Source: Choricystis sp. odSpoLacu1 (Eukaryota; Chlorophyta; Trebouxiophyceae). Taken from it: a DNA stretch of 64,000 nucleotides. The stretch's first letter is position 1, and the number at the start of each line of letters is the position of its first letter. Both the position numbers and the translations under genes were made by a program. The DNA lies in NCBI GenBank assembly GCA_958009055.1, contig OY253659.1:372001-436000 (forward strand), read 5' to 3'. The notes beneath the pieces are model-generated. The model did not search any database. It saw only the letters and a list, made by a program, of their open reading frames with translations, and was not told where the DNA came from. Positions 53,160 through 64,000 of the stretch are shown in pieces.

Positions 53160-54588
53160 CTACCCCCCCCTTCCCCCAGCAAACAGCTGTGCCGCCCGCG
53201 GCGGCCCCGCGCTCGCCTCCCCCAGCTGCCCGCACGCCGCCATGGCGGCGTCCGCCCCCTTGGCCACGCGCACGGTGCAGACGAGGCCGCCCGCTGCGAC
53301 CGCGTCGCGAAACGCGGCAACAGTGGCTGCATCAGGCGTCGCAAACGGGGACCCGGGGTGCGGGTTGAACGGGATCAGGTTGACTTTGGCGGCGACCCGG
53401 TGTTTGATGAGGGAGGTGAGGGCGGCGGCGTCAGAGGGAGAATCGTTGACGCCCGCCAACAACACGTACTCCAGCAACACCGTCCGCCCACTGCGCGCGC
53501 GGGGAGGAGGAGAAGATAGCTGCTGCTGCTGTTCCCCTGCCGCTGGCTTGGGCGGGAACAAGCGTGCCAGCGTGGCGACCAGCGGTGCCAGCCCCCCCCC
53601 CCACCCTCCGCGACGACGGCACAATCGCCGACCGCGTCTCCTCCGTCGCTGCATGCAGCGACACCGCAGTGGACACTCCCGACGCCGCCACAAAGGCTTC
53701 CAGGGCGGCCGGATCGGCCCCCACCGTCGACACCGTGACGCGGCGGGGGGCGAGCGCGTGGCCGAGGGGGTGGGTGATCACACGCGTCGCAGCCAGCACC
53801 GCGCCCGCGTTGTCCAGGGGTTCGCCCTGCCCCATGAACACGACGCCGGTGAGGGGAGGGGAGGCCGGATCGGCGTCCACCAGCCTCGCGGCCGCGGTGA
53901 CTTGGGCAATGATTTGGCCGGCTGTCAAATTGCGCCCGCGCCCGGCCGCCCCGGTCAGGCAAAACGCACACCCCTGGCCACACCCCACCTGGCTGCTGAC
54001 GCACAGCGTGAGCCTGGGGCGGGGGGAGGGGCCGCCGTGGCGGGACGGCAGGGCGCCGGTGTCGGGAATCAGCACAGCGTCGACTGTGGCCCCCGCGGCC
54101 GGTCCACGCGTCAGCTCAAAGATCAGCTTGCGCGTGCCGTCGCCCGCGGTGCGCACGTCGGTCAGGCGGGCACCTGGGTCGTCGGTCGCGCCTGCAGCCT
54201 CGAGGGCGGCCAGGAAGGCGGGTGAAAAGCCGTCGCGCGGGACGCGGTCGGCCGCCGCGGCGGAGAGACACGCCACCTTCTCCCGGTGCAGCCACCTGAA
54301 CAGTTGGCGGGACCGGGAGGCGGGGGACCGAGCGTCGGGTAGGGTGGCGATGAAGGCTTCCAGGTCAGGGAGTGGGAGGGAGGCCAGGCACACGGTGGTG
54401 GGTGGTGGTGTGAGAGGTGGCGACGGCGACAGCGGCGCCGTGTCGGCCGCCGCGTGCGGCGGGGGTGCGCATTGGTGCCTCCCGCCGGCTGGCGCGAGGT
54501 GGCTGAGGGACAGCAGGCGTTGTGGCCGCCACGCGCACGGTGGCGCGGGCGGCGCGCGGGCGCGGTGGAGGCCGCGGTGCGGCCGCAT
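53160..54588 (-). CDS. RlmN/Cfr-type radical SAM rRNA methyltransferase, organelle-targeted
   Basis: From ATG 54588 a basic leader (RPHRGLHRARAPPAPP) suggests plastid or mitochondrial import. The core follows RlmN: SRQLFRWLHREKV, LCVSSQVGCGQGCAFCLTG with the CxxxCxxC 4Fe-4S motif, GVVFMGQGEPLDN, RRVTVSTVGA, AVSLHAATEETRSAIVP, then VLLEYVLLAGVNDS, VNLIPFNPHPGSPF and the C-terminal AACGQL carrying the methyl-accepting Cys. RlmN methylates A2503 of 23S rRNA (and some tRNAs) at C2 by a radical mechanism. The frame changes exactly at a C13 run (53589-53601) between IVPSSRR and LVATLARL. All catalytic residues lie on either side, so an indel error is more likely than a dead gene. Stop TAG at 53160. 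Confidence 0.85.
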
Positions 54589-54714
54589 GTGCGAAGACAA
54601 AAACGCTCTCTCGGGTTTGTTTGCAACGCGAGCGAAAAACAAAAAACCCCGACCCAACACAGCGTGCAACACCCCCAAAACAAACCCTCTCCATTCACTC
54701 TGCTTCAAGGCGAC

Positions 54715-55010
54715 CCCAGCACGTCCACCGGGTCGTGCTCCACGTCAGCAGTGATGGCCTTGTACGCCGCCCACAGCGCGCCCGCCCCCACCACCACGAT
54801 GAAGGCAGTCTGGTGGTTTTTCTTCCAAGACGCGGGCTTGAAAGGCGCCTCCCACGCGCTTACAAACGAGGCCTACGCTTGGGGCGCCCCCCTCAGGGAG
54901 GACGGCGGGACCCCGCCCTGCGCGCCGCGCTCGGCGGGGGTTTTGTAGGTGGAGTCTTTGGGGGGGGCGCCCGCGGGCGTGGTGAACAGGCGGCGGGGGA
55001 GGAAGGACAT
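54715..55010 (-). CDS. Small single-pass membrane protein
   Basis: ATG 55010 begins MSFLPRRLFTTPAGAPPKD, a short basic, organelle-type leader. The C-terminal half reads ASFVSAWEAPFKPASWKK, a hydrophobic helix (TAFIVVVGAGALWAAYKAI) and ADVEHDPVDVLGSP with a stop at 54715. An in-frame TAG at 54873-54875 lies between. Removing 54911-54873 as a 39-nt GT...AG intron restores a phase-0 join. The size and single helix recall accessory subunits of mitochondrial respiratory complexes, but no specific family was recognised. Confidence 0.5.
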
Positions 55011-55224
55011 GGTGGTGGCCTGTATGGGTTTAGGTTTGGGTTTGGGTGTGGGTTTGGCGTGTGGGTGGGTGGGTGCGGGTGGGTGGAAAAAGAGGAGAGA
55101 GAGTGAGGAAAAAAAAAACGCGTCGGCGCCGACTCACTTTCGCTTTCTTCACCCGCCTCTCTCCACCCACGGGTTTCCCGCCCCCCACCCACCCCACCCA
55201 GCTGCCACCCAGCGTGCGCACGCC

Positions 55225-55257
<33 letters not shown>

Positions 55258-55340
55258 CCAAACCCGCCCCGACACGATGGTCACGTACGCCTCGCTTCAC
55301 CACCATCGACGAGGCCATCACGCACAACCTGACGCTCGCG

Positions 55341-56030
55341 TTGTTGGGCCTGGAGCATGTCAAACAGGGCAATCGCCGCCACGCGACTCCGCGCTACATT
55401 GGACTGCGCGACGTGCCCGGTGCGCAGCCACTGGACGCTGTCCTGGGCGTGTGCGTGCGAGGTGACGCCGCATGCCCGGGTCACCGCATCCCGCTCCGCT
55501 CGCCCACGCAAGCGTTGGCTTGCTGTGTGCAGTGCGGCGCACTTGTCGCCATCTCCAACGAGCGCGCGGTTGGCGCGGTCAGGGGCGTCCCGACCCGCGA
55601 CGGGTGGCGTTGCCAAGGTGTGTCCCGTGGCAACGCGCCCCCACCCCCGCCCGCCAGCGACCCGTCGCGCCCCATTTTCGGAGTCTTTGATGACGTGGAG
55701 ACCGCTGCAGCCGACGAGCGCGTGAGGGAGGCGCTTAGGCTGTCAATCGGTAGGCCCGTGCGCGCGCGTTGGATCGGTCTGCGCCTCGACACGCTCCCCG
55801 ACGGCGGCCGCCGCGTCGTCGGCGTGTGCCACACTCACAACACGCCACTCGGGTGCCCTGGTCACCCCCTGGCGCTGCGCAACCTGGTCGACGCGACCGC
55901 GTGCTGCGGCGGGTGCGGCGCGGAGGTGGAGACACCGCGTGGCGAGCAGCGCGCCAAAGCCCGCGGACGCAACGTGAAGCAGGGCACGACTGTGCTTGAT
56001 GGTTGCGGCCGGGTCACAGGGTGGCTGTGA
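55341..56030 (+). CDS. Unrecognised protein with two CPGH...CCxxCGA repeats
   Basis: The 229-codon frame from ATG 55341 contains two similar Cys/His modules: GVCVRGDAACPGHRIPL ... ACCVQCGALV and GVCHTHNTPLGCPGHPLAL ... ACCGGCGAEVE. Both fit C-x6-8-CPGH-x12-CCx2CGA, with spacing suited to zinc binding, and are separated by about 90 residues. The coding signal seems to extend upstream in the same frame (TTIDEAITHNLTLALLG before the ATG), so the true start may be near 55277 with an indel. No known family was recognised; a nucleic-acid- or metal-binding role is only a guess. Codon use and GC content match neighbouring genes. Confidence 0.5.
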   Translation: MLGLEHVKQGNRRHATPRYIGLRDVPGAQPLDAVLGVCVRGDAACPGHRIPLRSPTQALACCVQCGALVAISNERAVGAVRGVPTRDGWRCQGVSRGNAPPPPPASDPSRPIFGVFDDVETAAADERVREALRLSIGRPVRARWIGLRLDTLPDGGRRVVGVCHTHNTPLGCPGHPLALRNLVDATACCGGCGAEVETPRGEQRAKARGRNVKQGTTVLDGCGRVTGWL

Positions 56031-56298
56031 CTCGCTCGCCACAAGTCCCTGCCCGCCTTGTTTTTCCCACACCCACTCACCCCAAACCCCCTACCCAATG
56101 GTAGAGATAGAGAGAGTGCCGCACATGGCCTATCCACACAGACGAAAGAGTGAGTGGGTACACGATTATCCCTGTTTCATCACACTTAAACAAAAAACGT
56201 TTGTAACAAAAAAACAAGCAAGAAAAACACGCCCAAAAAGAGTTTAGCGTTTGACAAGGCCCGTTTGACAAGCCCACACCTCACACACACACACATGC

Positions 56299-58683
56299 TC
56301 ACTGCCCCGCAATCTGGCCCCACGTCGGCTCCACCCGGCGTGCGCGCCCCCTGCCGGCGCCGCCGCCGCGCCCGCCGCGCGCGCCACGCCCGCGCCCACC
56401 ACCCCGCCCGCCCCCCAAAAAGTCGTCGGGCGCCATGTCGGGCGGGGGCGGCAGCTCCGCCCTGGGCAGCCCGCCCCGCAGGATGGCCAGCAGGGCGGCT
56501 GCCTGCGCGGCGCGCGGCGCGGAAGCGGGCACGTCAGTTGGGCGGACAACCACGGGCTCCCACCCCAGCGCCGCCAGCAGGCGGGAGGCGGAGGCGGCCC
56601 GGCCTAGAGGAGGGACGCCGGGCGGGGCTTCAGCGGGGCAGTGCACTTGCAGGGCGGCGCGGCGGCCGCCGCCGAGGTCAATTGCGACGTCGACAGCGGG
56701 CAAGCCCAGGCCCAGGGGGATACGCACGCCTGTGACGGCCAAGCCAGCATCCCGGGCCAAAGCAGCCAGGCGGGCGTGGGTGAGGGACATGGGGGACCGA
56801 GCAAGCGTCGCGCGCGCGCGCGCTTGTCGGCTGCTGACGACACGCGCTCCGGCAGTTCAGGCACATCCACCCCCAGCGTGGCCGCGGTGGCGGCGGCGCG
56901 GGCCAGTTGGGAGGCGGCGCGCGCGTCCAGGGGGGGGGCGTCGTCGTCGTCCTCCGCGACGACAGCGTCGGCAAACAGCCGCTGGAAGGCGCGCCCATCG
57001 CAGCGCTCTGCCAGCGCCAGCCCCCACAACGCGTTGGCGCGCTCCCGGGAGGCGAGGCGGGGGGCGGCGGCCGCGAGGGCGGCATCGATGGCGGTCCAGG
57101 CGGCGGCGGCGGAGGCGTCGATAGCCGCGTCCGCTGTTGACCCCGGCACTCCATACCCCAGCGTCGCCAGCGCCCACGCCGCGGTCGCCCAGTCGACCGC
57201 GGTGGCGGGCTCGCGGTGTGCGCCTTCGCCTGCGACCGTGGCGAACCGAGCCGACGCGGCCGCCAGGGCACCAGCGTGCGGCGCGCGCCACTCGGCGAGC
57301 GTGAAGAGCAGGGACGTCAGTTCGCGTGGGCGCATGGACCCGCGCGCGGGGGCGCGCTTCTTGGCCGCCTTGGCGGCACGCATGGATGCCGCGTCCGCGG
57401 CGGCGGTGGCCGGGTGGATGGCGACGGCGGCGGCAGCGCCGACAGCGTCGATGAGGGAGGGGGAGGGCGTGTGCTGGACGCGTGCCAAAGAAGAAGCAGT
57501 CACAGCCAGCGCTTGCGGCCCAAACGTGGCCGCCCTCTCCGTCAGGGCGGCCGCGATGGCGGGCACGAGCGGGGCGGCGGGGCCGCCTCCCGGGCCGGTC
57601 AGCTCGGCGACAGCCCAGGCTGTCATGGAGACTGATTGGGGCGACGCGTCGTCACCACCCACACCATCAGCTGCGGCGGTGGCTAAAGCCGCCAGCACGT
57701 CGCGCCCGGGGTCGGCACGCAGCCGCCCCAGCCCGTGCAACAAAGCAGCGTGGTCGCGGGCGGACAGCATGGTGGGGCGAGCGGCGGCGGCGGTGGCCAG
57801 CGCGCGCGCGGCAGCGGCCGACCGGCCGCGCAGCGCGCCGATCGCGCCGAGTGCCCATGCCGCCTGCCCCAGGTCACGGTGGCGCATGGAGGGGGCGACG
57901 GCTTCCACTTCGTCCAGGAGGGCCAGGAAGGCGGGGGAGCGTTCCGCGACGCGGGCGACGGAGCGGTCGGAGCGCGCGAGCGCGGCCAGGCGCTCGAGCG
58001 CGGCGGCGGCACCCGCGGGGCCCAAACCACCCCCCACCTCGTCCCTCGCCACGTCCAACACGTCCTCCGGGTCGGTGCACTCGGCCAGCTCGGCGCGCAG
58101 GGCGGCTGCAGCCGCGGTGTAGGCGTCTGAGAAGACGAGGTCGCCGACGGAGTGGGGGGTGGCGGTCGGGGCAGCAGCGGAGAGAAGGGTGTCGTCCGCG
58201 TCGTCGACCAGAGGGGAGTCTTCCTCCTCTCCTTCTTCCTCTTCTTCGACATCTGCGACACCGACGGCGATCGTGACAACCGGCTCGGGTTGGGGCTGGG
58301 CCGGTGGCGGCTCTTCGACGGCCACAACAGGGAGCAAGGGCTCGGGCGCTGCGGCGGGCACAGCGGCCGCGGCGACCGCGCGCGGCCGCGTCCGCGGCGC
58401 GGGTGCCGGCGGCGGTGGCGGCGGGGGCACCGTGTCCCGGCGCAGGGCGGCGATGGCATCCAGGTCGTCCAGGAAGCCGCCGGCGGAGGCGGACGGCTGG
58501 TTGGAGGAAAGGAGGGGAGGTGGGGGGTGAACAATTTTTTGCATGCGACCTCCCAAAACCCATGCAACTCTCGACACTCCCTCAAACCAAACACTCACGC
58601 TCAAACCGGCGGGCGGCTGCGGCTGCGGCTGCGGCGTGAAGCGGCGCGAGCCGGTGCCGGCGCGCGGCGCCGCGGCTGGCAGG
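56299..58683 (-). CDS. RAP-domain helical-repeat protein (organelle RNA metabolism)
   Basis: The main exon begins at 58496, is spliced to 58683-58599, and at least one more 5' exon is expected. After Pro-rich and acidic segments, repeated helical units (MRHRDLGQAAWALGAIGAL, DHAALLHGLGRLRAD, ANALWGLALAERCDG) resemble FASTK/OPR-type RNA-binding repeats. The C-terminus has a RAP-like domain: AALQVHCPAEAPPG then ASRLLAALGWEPVVVRPTDVP. Such proteins stabilise or process plastid or mitochondrial RNAs. The frame changes in a GC-dinucleotide run near 56808-56824, separating the repeats from the RAP domain. An RG-rich tail ([18 protein letters not shown]) follows, unusual for the family, and ends at 56299. 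Confidence 0.7.
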
Positions 58684-59276
58684 TCGGGGCCGCGCCTGCC
58701 GGAGTGGTGGTGGGGAGAGGTAGTGGGGTGAGTGCAACACGTCTAGTGTGCGTCCGACACAAGCTGTGCCGTTGGCGGTCGCGGGCAACACGTTGACGGC
58801 GCAGGGGCGTGAATTCAGCGCGTGGCGGCCGCAGCGCCCTCTGCGCGCCCCGTGCCCACCCAGCGGCACGCCTGTTTCACGCGTTTCACGTGACCCAATC
58901 GATCCAGGGGCGTGTCGTGCACCTTCCATTGGGGGGTGCGAAGGGCGTGGAGTGAAGGCGTGGGCGCCTTCGGCTCGGGGCCTTCAGCCCCGAGAGCCGA
59001 ATGCGCTGCTGGCGCTTGCGTGGGAGCGACGGCTGCAACGCCCGCTCCCTCCTTCCCCTCACCTCGCGCCCACGGGCGGCCTGGCGACAGCTTGTCGCAT
59101 GAGGTCGCGTCAGCAGGTGGACGCTATGAAAAGGGGGAGTGTGGGGTGGGGCGTGGGAGGAGGGCACGTAGAAAAGAAACGAGTTGTCGAGCTCTTCGCT
59201 CGACGTTTCTCTCTTCACTCTCCGACGTCGAATTGGGCAACGAAGACAGGCGCCGTCGCCTGCTCTCCCACACGCC
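58684..59276. promoter_or_regulatory. Divergent intergenic region (RAP protein / CPSF1) with hairpin
   Basis: It probably includes an unresolved 5' exon of the RAP gene and the CPSF1 promoter. A strong hairpin lies at 58969-59001: TTCGGCTCGGGGC pairs with GCCCCGAGAGCCGAA around a CTTCA loop, with only a 2-nt bulge. No TATA-like element was recognised. Confidence 0.5.
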
Positions 59277-62200
59277 ATGCCGCCTGACGCCGCCCCCGCG
59301 CCGCCAGCGCCGGCCGAGCAGCCGGCCCAGATGTTTGCCTACCGCGAGGTGAGGGAGGGAGAGAGAAGAGGAAAACGTTTGGTCTCGCCCGACGTCCCCC
59401 CCAATTGTCGCGTCCGGCTGGGCGCTGCGACCCCCGGCGGCCGGTGCGGAGAGAGTGGCGTGCAAGCACACACAACCCTCTCACTCCCACTGACACACGC
59501 CCCTTTTTTTTCCCCCTTCAGCTCCACCCCCCGACCGGCGTCACGCACGCAACCTCCCTGCGCTGGACCGCGGCCGCCGTCTCCGGCGCCGCCCCCCCCG
59601 ACGTCGTCACCGCGACAGGCACCCGGCTGTGCCTGTACGCGGTGCGCGTCCCCGGGGATGATGATGATGGTGGTGGTGGTGGTGCGTCAACCTCCACTCC
59701 TCACGACACGGCCGCTGCCCGCCTTGAGCTCGTCCTCGCCACTTCTCTCGCCGGAGTCATCGAGTCGCTGGCCGTCCTGCCCGCCCGTTTAGGCGGTGGT
59801 GGCGGTGTCCAGCGGGATGGGCTGGTGGCCACGTTTCGGGATGCAAAAGCGATCGTCCTGGATTACGACGACGCCACCAACGAGGCCCGCCCCACGTCTC
59901 TCCACGCCCTCGACGGCGGCGTCCCCGCCGCCCCCGACGGCAGGGTCGTGTTTGCGCGGCCTCCCGTCGGGGCGGCAGATCCAGAGGGGCGCGCCGCGGT
60001 CGCCGCCTTCCATTCGTCCCGCCTGGCCGTCCTCCCCGCCCTGGAAGCCGACGAACTGGACGCCCTGCTGGAGGGTGGCGGCACCACCACCTCCACCGTG
60101 CCCGCCACCGTGGGCAATGCCGCCGTGTTTGACCTGGCGTCACACGGCGTCGCCGACGTTCGCTCCCTCGCCTTCCTGCACGGCGCCGCCGCCCCCACCC
60201 TGGCCGTGCTGCACACGCCGCGCGGGTTGGAGGGGGCTACTTGGGCAGGCAACGCGGCTGCCAGGCCGACCGGCGGAGATGGTGCCTCCGTGTGTGCCCT
60301 AGCTCTCGACGCTGGCGGCGCGCGCCCCCCCGCCCGCCTGTGGACAGTCACCGACCTGCCCGCCGACGCGTACACGCTCACAGCTGCCCCAGGGGGTGGC
60401 CTTCTTATTCTCTGCCGCCGCCTGGTGCTGTGGATCCCCCCCGGCGGCGGCCACGGCGCGCCGCCCCCCGCACTGGCCCTCTCCCCCGCCGCCCTGCCCG
60501 CCCCCGCGCCCCCGCCCCGCATCCACATCGACTCCATGAAGGAGGTGGCGTCTGAGACGGCCGCACGGCACGCGCGCACGTGGGCGTCCCGGCTGAATCC
60601 GCACGCCGCGCCGTCGGCCGCCGCGCGTGCAGCACCGCCGCCGCCGGGGTTGGACGCTGACGCCTGTGGCGCCGCAGTCGCCTGGCTGGCGGACGGGGTC
60701 GCCCTGCTGGCCCTGGCCAGTGGCCAGCTGGTGGTGGTGCGCGTGGAGCGAGGCGCGCGCGGAGGGGGTGGTGGCGCGACGCTGTCGGCGTCGCGGGCTG
60801 GTGCTGCCTCCCCCGCCACCACGCTCGCCACCGTGGGGCCTGGCCTCGCGTTCCTGGGGTCCTGGTCTGGCGACTCCCTGCTGCTGGCGGTGACGACCGA
60901 CACCGGGCGCGACGGCAGCGTGCTGTTGTTGGGGGATGGTGTGAAAGGGGGGGATGCGGGTGCAGCTGGTGACGGCAGCACTCCCCCCCCCGCCAAGCGC
61001 GCCCGCACACTCGCCGGCGCCGCCCCCACCCCCCTGGCCGATGAAGACGATGATGAAGGCGTGAAGAAGGCGGAGGCGCCGGTCAAAAAAGATGACGACG
61101 ACGGCGATGGTGCAGTTGCCGACGCCGACGACGCTGCTCCCGACGCTCCACCATCCACCCTCTTCCGCGTCGCGCGCGCCGCCCCCCTGCCCACCATAGA
61201 CCCAGACGCGGGCGTCGCCCTGCGTGTAGTGGACGCCATCCCCTCCACCGGCCCCGTGCGCGCGGCCGCGCTGTGCGACGCGCCGCCTGCGCCGCCCGGC
61301 GCGCGCGCGGGCGCGTCGCCCGACCCTCCGCTGCTTCTTGCCGCTGTCGGCACAGGCTCTTCCGGTGCCCTGCTGGCCACCCGGCGCAGTGTGGCGGCCG
61401 AGATCGTGACCGAGGTGCCATTGCCAGGGTTGGCGACTCCGTTTGCGGTGCATCTGGTTGGTGGTGTCGGCCGCCACCGGGAGGCAGCGGGCGGGGCCGA
61501 CGCCTCGTCCACTGCCCCACGCCGCGGAGCGTGCGCGGGGGAGCCGCGCGGCTACCACGACGCCCTCCTCCTGTCCATGTCTGCCTCCACCAAAGTTCTC
61601 GCAGCGGGCGACGCCCTGGATGAAGTCACAGACGGCAGCAGCGGGTTTGAGACGGCCGCGCCGACGCTTGCGGCCGCAGCGCTGCGCGGCGGCGCGGCCG
61701 CGGTGCAGGTCACCCCGAGCCTCGTGCGCCTGGTGCCTGCCTCTGGCGGTCCTCCCTCCTCTCTATCACCCAGTGACCTGGGCCTGGCCTCGGGCGCCCC
61801 CCTCGTCGCGGGCGCCGCGTGTGGCGAGTGGGTGGCGGTGCACGACGCGACTGGCAGCGCCGCCCTCGCTCGCCTCGACGCCTCTGCCTCCGCCCTGACA
61901 CCCGTGCCCGCGCCCCGGCTGGCCGCCTCCCCCCCCGTCACCGCCATCACCGTGTTTGACGATGCAGCGGGCTGGTTTAGTGAGGGAGGGGCTGATTCTG
62001 CAGCTGCCGCGGTCGCTCGGGGCGACGGCGCGCTGGAGCTGTGGGCCCTCTCAGCCTCCCTCTCCCCCCGCCTCGTCGCCCGCTACGCCGGCCTCGCCGA
62101 CGGCGCCCGCGTCCTGCTGGCCACCGACGCGCCCCCAGCGTTTGACGTGGGCGCCGAGGGCGCCCCCCCTCCACTGGTCGAGCTGTGTGTCGTCACGCCC

Positions 62201-64000
62201 TCACGCGCCCGCCGCGACGGCGCGCCCGACCCGGACGCCCCGCCCGTTGCCCCCCTGCTGCTGACGCTGGCGGCGGATGGAGACGTGGTGGCGTGGCGCG
62301 CGTCCCGGCGGGGCGGGGGGCGGGGGCCGCCGCCCGCGGGCGCGCCGCGGCCGAGGTGGGCGCGCCTCGACCTGGGGCTTCCACCTGCCGCTGGGGCGCC
62401 CGCTCCCGCCCCTGGCGCTTCATCTCCACCTCGTTTCATCCCCTTCACCGCGCTGGGGGACGCGCCCCCTCGGTCGTCCGGCGTCTTCCTGTGCGGCAGT
62501 TCACCCACCTGGCTCGTTTCCTCCCGCGGCTCCCTCGTCCCCCACCCCGACTCTGGCGGCCCGTCCTCCGGCTTTGCCCCCTTCCACAATGTCAACTGTG
62601 TGCAAGGCTTCCTGACCGCGTCCCCCGGCGCGGCAGGCGGCGCGGGCGGCCTGCGCGTCGGCGGCCTGCCGCGCGGCGTGCGGCTCGACACGCCCTGGCC
62701 GACCGCCCGCGTCCCCCTGGGCGCCGTCCCCACCTGCGTCGCCTGGCACGCCCCCTCCCGCCTGTGGGCGGTGGGCGTGCACCGGCCGAGGGCGCCGCCG
62801 AGGGGGTTGCTGCCCGCGATTGCGGGGGGCGACCCGGCGGCCGCCTGGTCCTACGCTGCCGCCGACGTGGCAGCCTCGGACGGCCTGCTGGGCGTGGGGG
62901 AGGTCCGCCTCATCCACCCGGGCGCGGGTGGTGGCGGGGGCGGCCGGTGGGCCACCGCGTGGCGGCACGCCGTCCACCCGGGCGAGCGCGTGACGGCCGC
63001 CGTGTCCGTCGCCCTGAGCGACGGCGGCCCGGGCACGCCCGGCCCCCTCCTCCCCTTCATCGCGGTCGGCACCGCCTTTGGCACGGGTGAAGACGCCCCC
63101 GCCTGGGGGCGCGTCCTGCTGGTGGAGGTGAGGCGGGAGGGGGTCGACGGCGCCGCGTCGGCGGTGCCGCCCGTCGGCGCGGCGCCCCTCTCCGGCCCCG
63201 GCGGCGCGGGGTGGGAGGCGTCCATCATCTATTCACGCGAGCTGCGCGGCCCCGTCACCTGCGTGTCCTCATTAGACGGCGCCCTGATCGTGGCCTACGG
63301 CTCCCGCGTCGAAGGCCACGCCTGGGCGGACGGCAGGTTGACCCGCACCGCGTTTCACGACGCGCCGACGACCGCGGTGGCCGCGCTCCCCGTCAAAAAC
63401 TTTGTCCTCGTCGCCGATGCCCACCGCGGCCTCCGCTTCCTGCACGCCATCAATGGCGTCAAGAACCTGATCGAGCTCGCCCGCGAGTTTGACGCGGCGG
63501 ATGGGACGGCCGCCGGGTATATGGTGTGTGGACGCAGGCTCGCCCTCGTGCTGGCCGACGGGGGCGGCGCCCTGCGCGTCGCCTCCTACGACGCCTCCCA
63601 CCCTGACGCCTGGCGAGGCAAGCGGTTGGTGCCGTTGGCTGCCATTCACGTGGGCGCCGCCAGCCTGGCGGCGGCCAGCGTGCGTGGCGGCGCGGTGAAA
63701 GCGGGTGGCGACGACGCGTCGACGCCGCCGCCGCGCGTGCAGGCGTGCCTGCTGCCCCGCGTGGATGGCGGGGTGGGCATGCTGTTGCCGCTGTCGGATG
63801 CAGCGACCGCGGCCACCCTGGCCGCGGTGTCCGCCGCTGCAACCACCGGCCTGGCCGCCCCGGGCGGCCTGCACGCGCGCGCTTTCCGCGACCGCGCGCT
63901 GCGCGTGCCGCGCGCGCTCGGCGGTGGCGCCCGCTGGGGCAAGCCCGCCGCCGCGGCCTCGGGGGGGGTGACAGCTGCCGTGGTGGACGGCGACCTGCTG
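59277..64000 (+). CDS. CPSF1: Cleavage and polyadenylation specificity factor subunit 1 (CPSF160), 5' part
   Basis: Exon 1 is 59277-59348. Exon 2 starts at 59522 and stays open to the window edge, giving more than 1,500 residues. Landmarks of CPSF160/Cft1 are clear: SLAGVIESLAVLPAR, ATFRDAKAIVLDYD, HSSRLAVLPAL; later VFLCGSSPTWLVSSRGSL, GFAPFHNVNCVQGFL, RGPVTCVSSLDGALIVAYG, PVKNFVLVADAHRGLRFL and RLVPLAAIHVGA. The protein is a three-propeller scaffold that, with WDR33 and CPSF30, recognises the polyadenylation signal in pre-mRNA. Low-complexity Ala/Pro/Gly and acidic inserts (VKKDDDDGDGAV) enlarge it. The C-terminus lies beyond 64000. No frame shift was noticed across this long exon. Confidence 0.93.

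Noticed and set aside
54873..54875. TAG read as glutamine (alternative nuclear code)
   Set aside because: Other genes end with TAG (RlmN at 53160), TGA and TAA in normal places, so a code change is not supported.

Overview
This window looks like nuclear DNA from a high-GC, photosynthetic, single-celled green alga. Genes are short and densely packed on both strands. Introns are short, with GTGAG-type donors and C-rich acceptor tracts. Gene content is eukaryotic and plant-like: an AUX1/LAX-type permease, a prenylated membrane-anchored ubiquitin-fold protein, a CemA-like plastid-envelope protein, a PAO/TIC55-type Rieske oxygenase, a RAP-domain protein, a plant-type PHD-AAA protein and an EF-hand/thioredoxin fusion resembling green-algal calredoxin. 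TAA, TGA and TAG all end genes, so the code looks standard. The species cannot be named from sequence alone.

Layout. 1-16.5 kb is ordinary single-copy sequence: TauD/TfdA-like dioxygenase, AUX1/LAX-like carrier, MORN-PIP5K, class I histone deacetylase, DnaJ-X protein, CemA-like protein, MUB and a WD40 protein. From 16.7 to 42.0 kb the sequence is heavily rearranged. A SprT-like protease, an AT-rich mitochondrial cox2 fragment, an MprF-C-terminal-like gene, a Rieske oxygenase, a copper-amine-oxidase-like gene and a UbiA prenyltransferase are followed by inverted, nearly identical copies of most of themselves. A divergent UDP-glycosyltransferase/P450 pair lies in the spacer of the largest inverted repeat. 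Its breakpoints create two in-frame chimeras (SprT core joined to the MprF-like domain; Rieske leader joined to UbiA exon 1), leave an orphan glyoxalase I 3' end and cut into a PHD-AAA ATPase gene. From 42 to 64 kb single-copy order resumes: PHD-AAA protein, EF-hand-thioredoxin, a 1-kb G/T-only repeat, nuclear poly(A)-binding protein, an RG-rich acidic protein, an ER coiled-coil protein, an RlmN-type methyltransferase, a small membrane protein, an unrecognised Cys/His-repeat protein, a RAP protein and the first 4.7 kb of CPSF1/CPSF160.

How genes relate. Several start-to-start pairs share 200-500 bp of intergenic DNA: TauD/AUX1, PIP5K/HDAC, amine-oxidase-like/UbiA and UGT/P450. PABPN1 and CPSF1 both act in mRNA 3'-end formation but are 10 kb apart with no sign of co-regulation. 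The Rieske, UbiA, P450 and UGT genes lie together and could belong to one pathway, but this is only suggestive.

Caveat. At least eight conserved reading frames shift exactly inside G/C homopolymers or CG-dinucleotide runs. This pattern suggests uncorrected sequencing indels, so exon ends near those tracts, and perhaps the fold-back architecture itself, need checking against raw reads.
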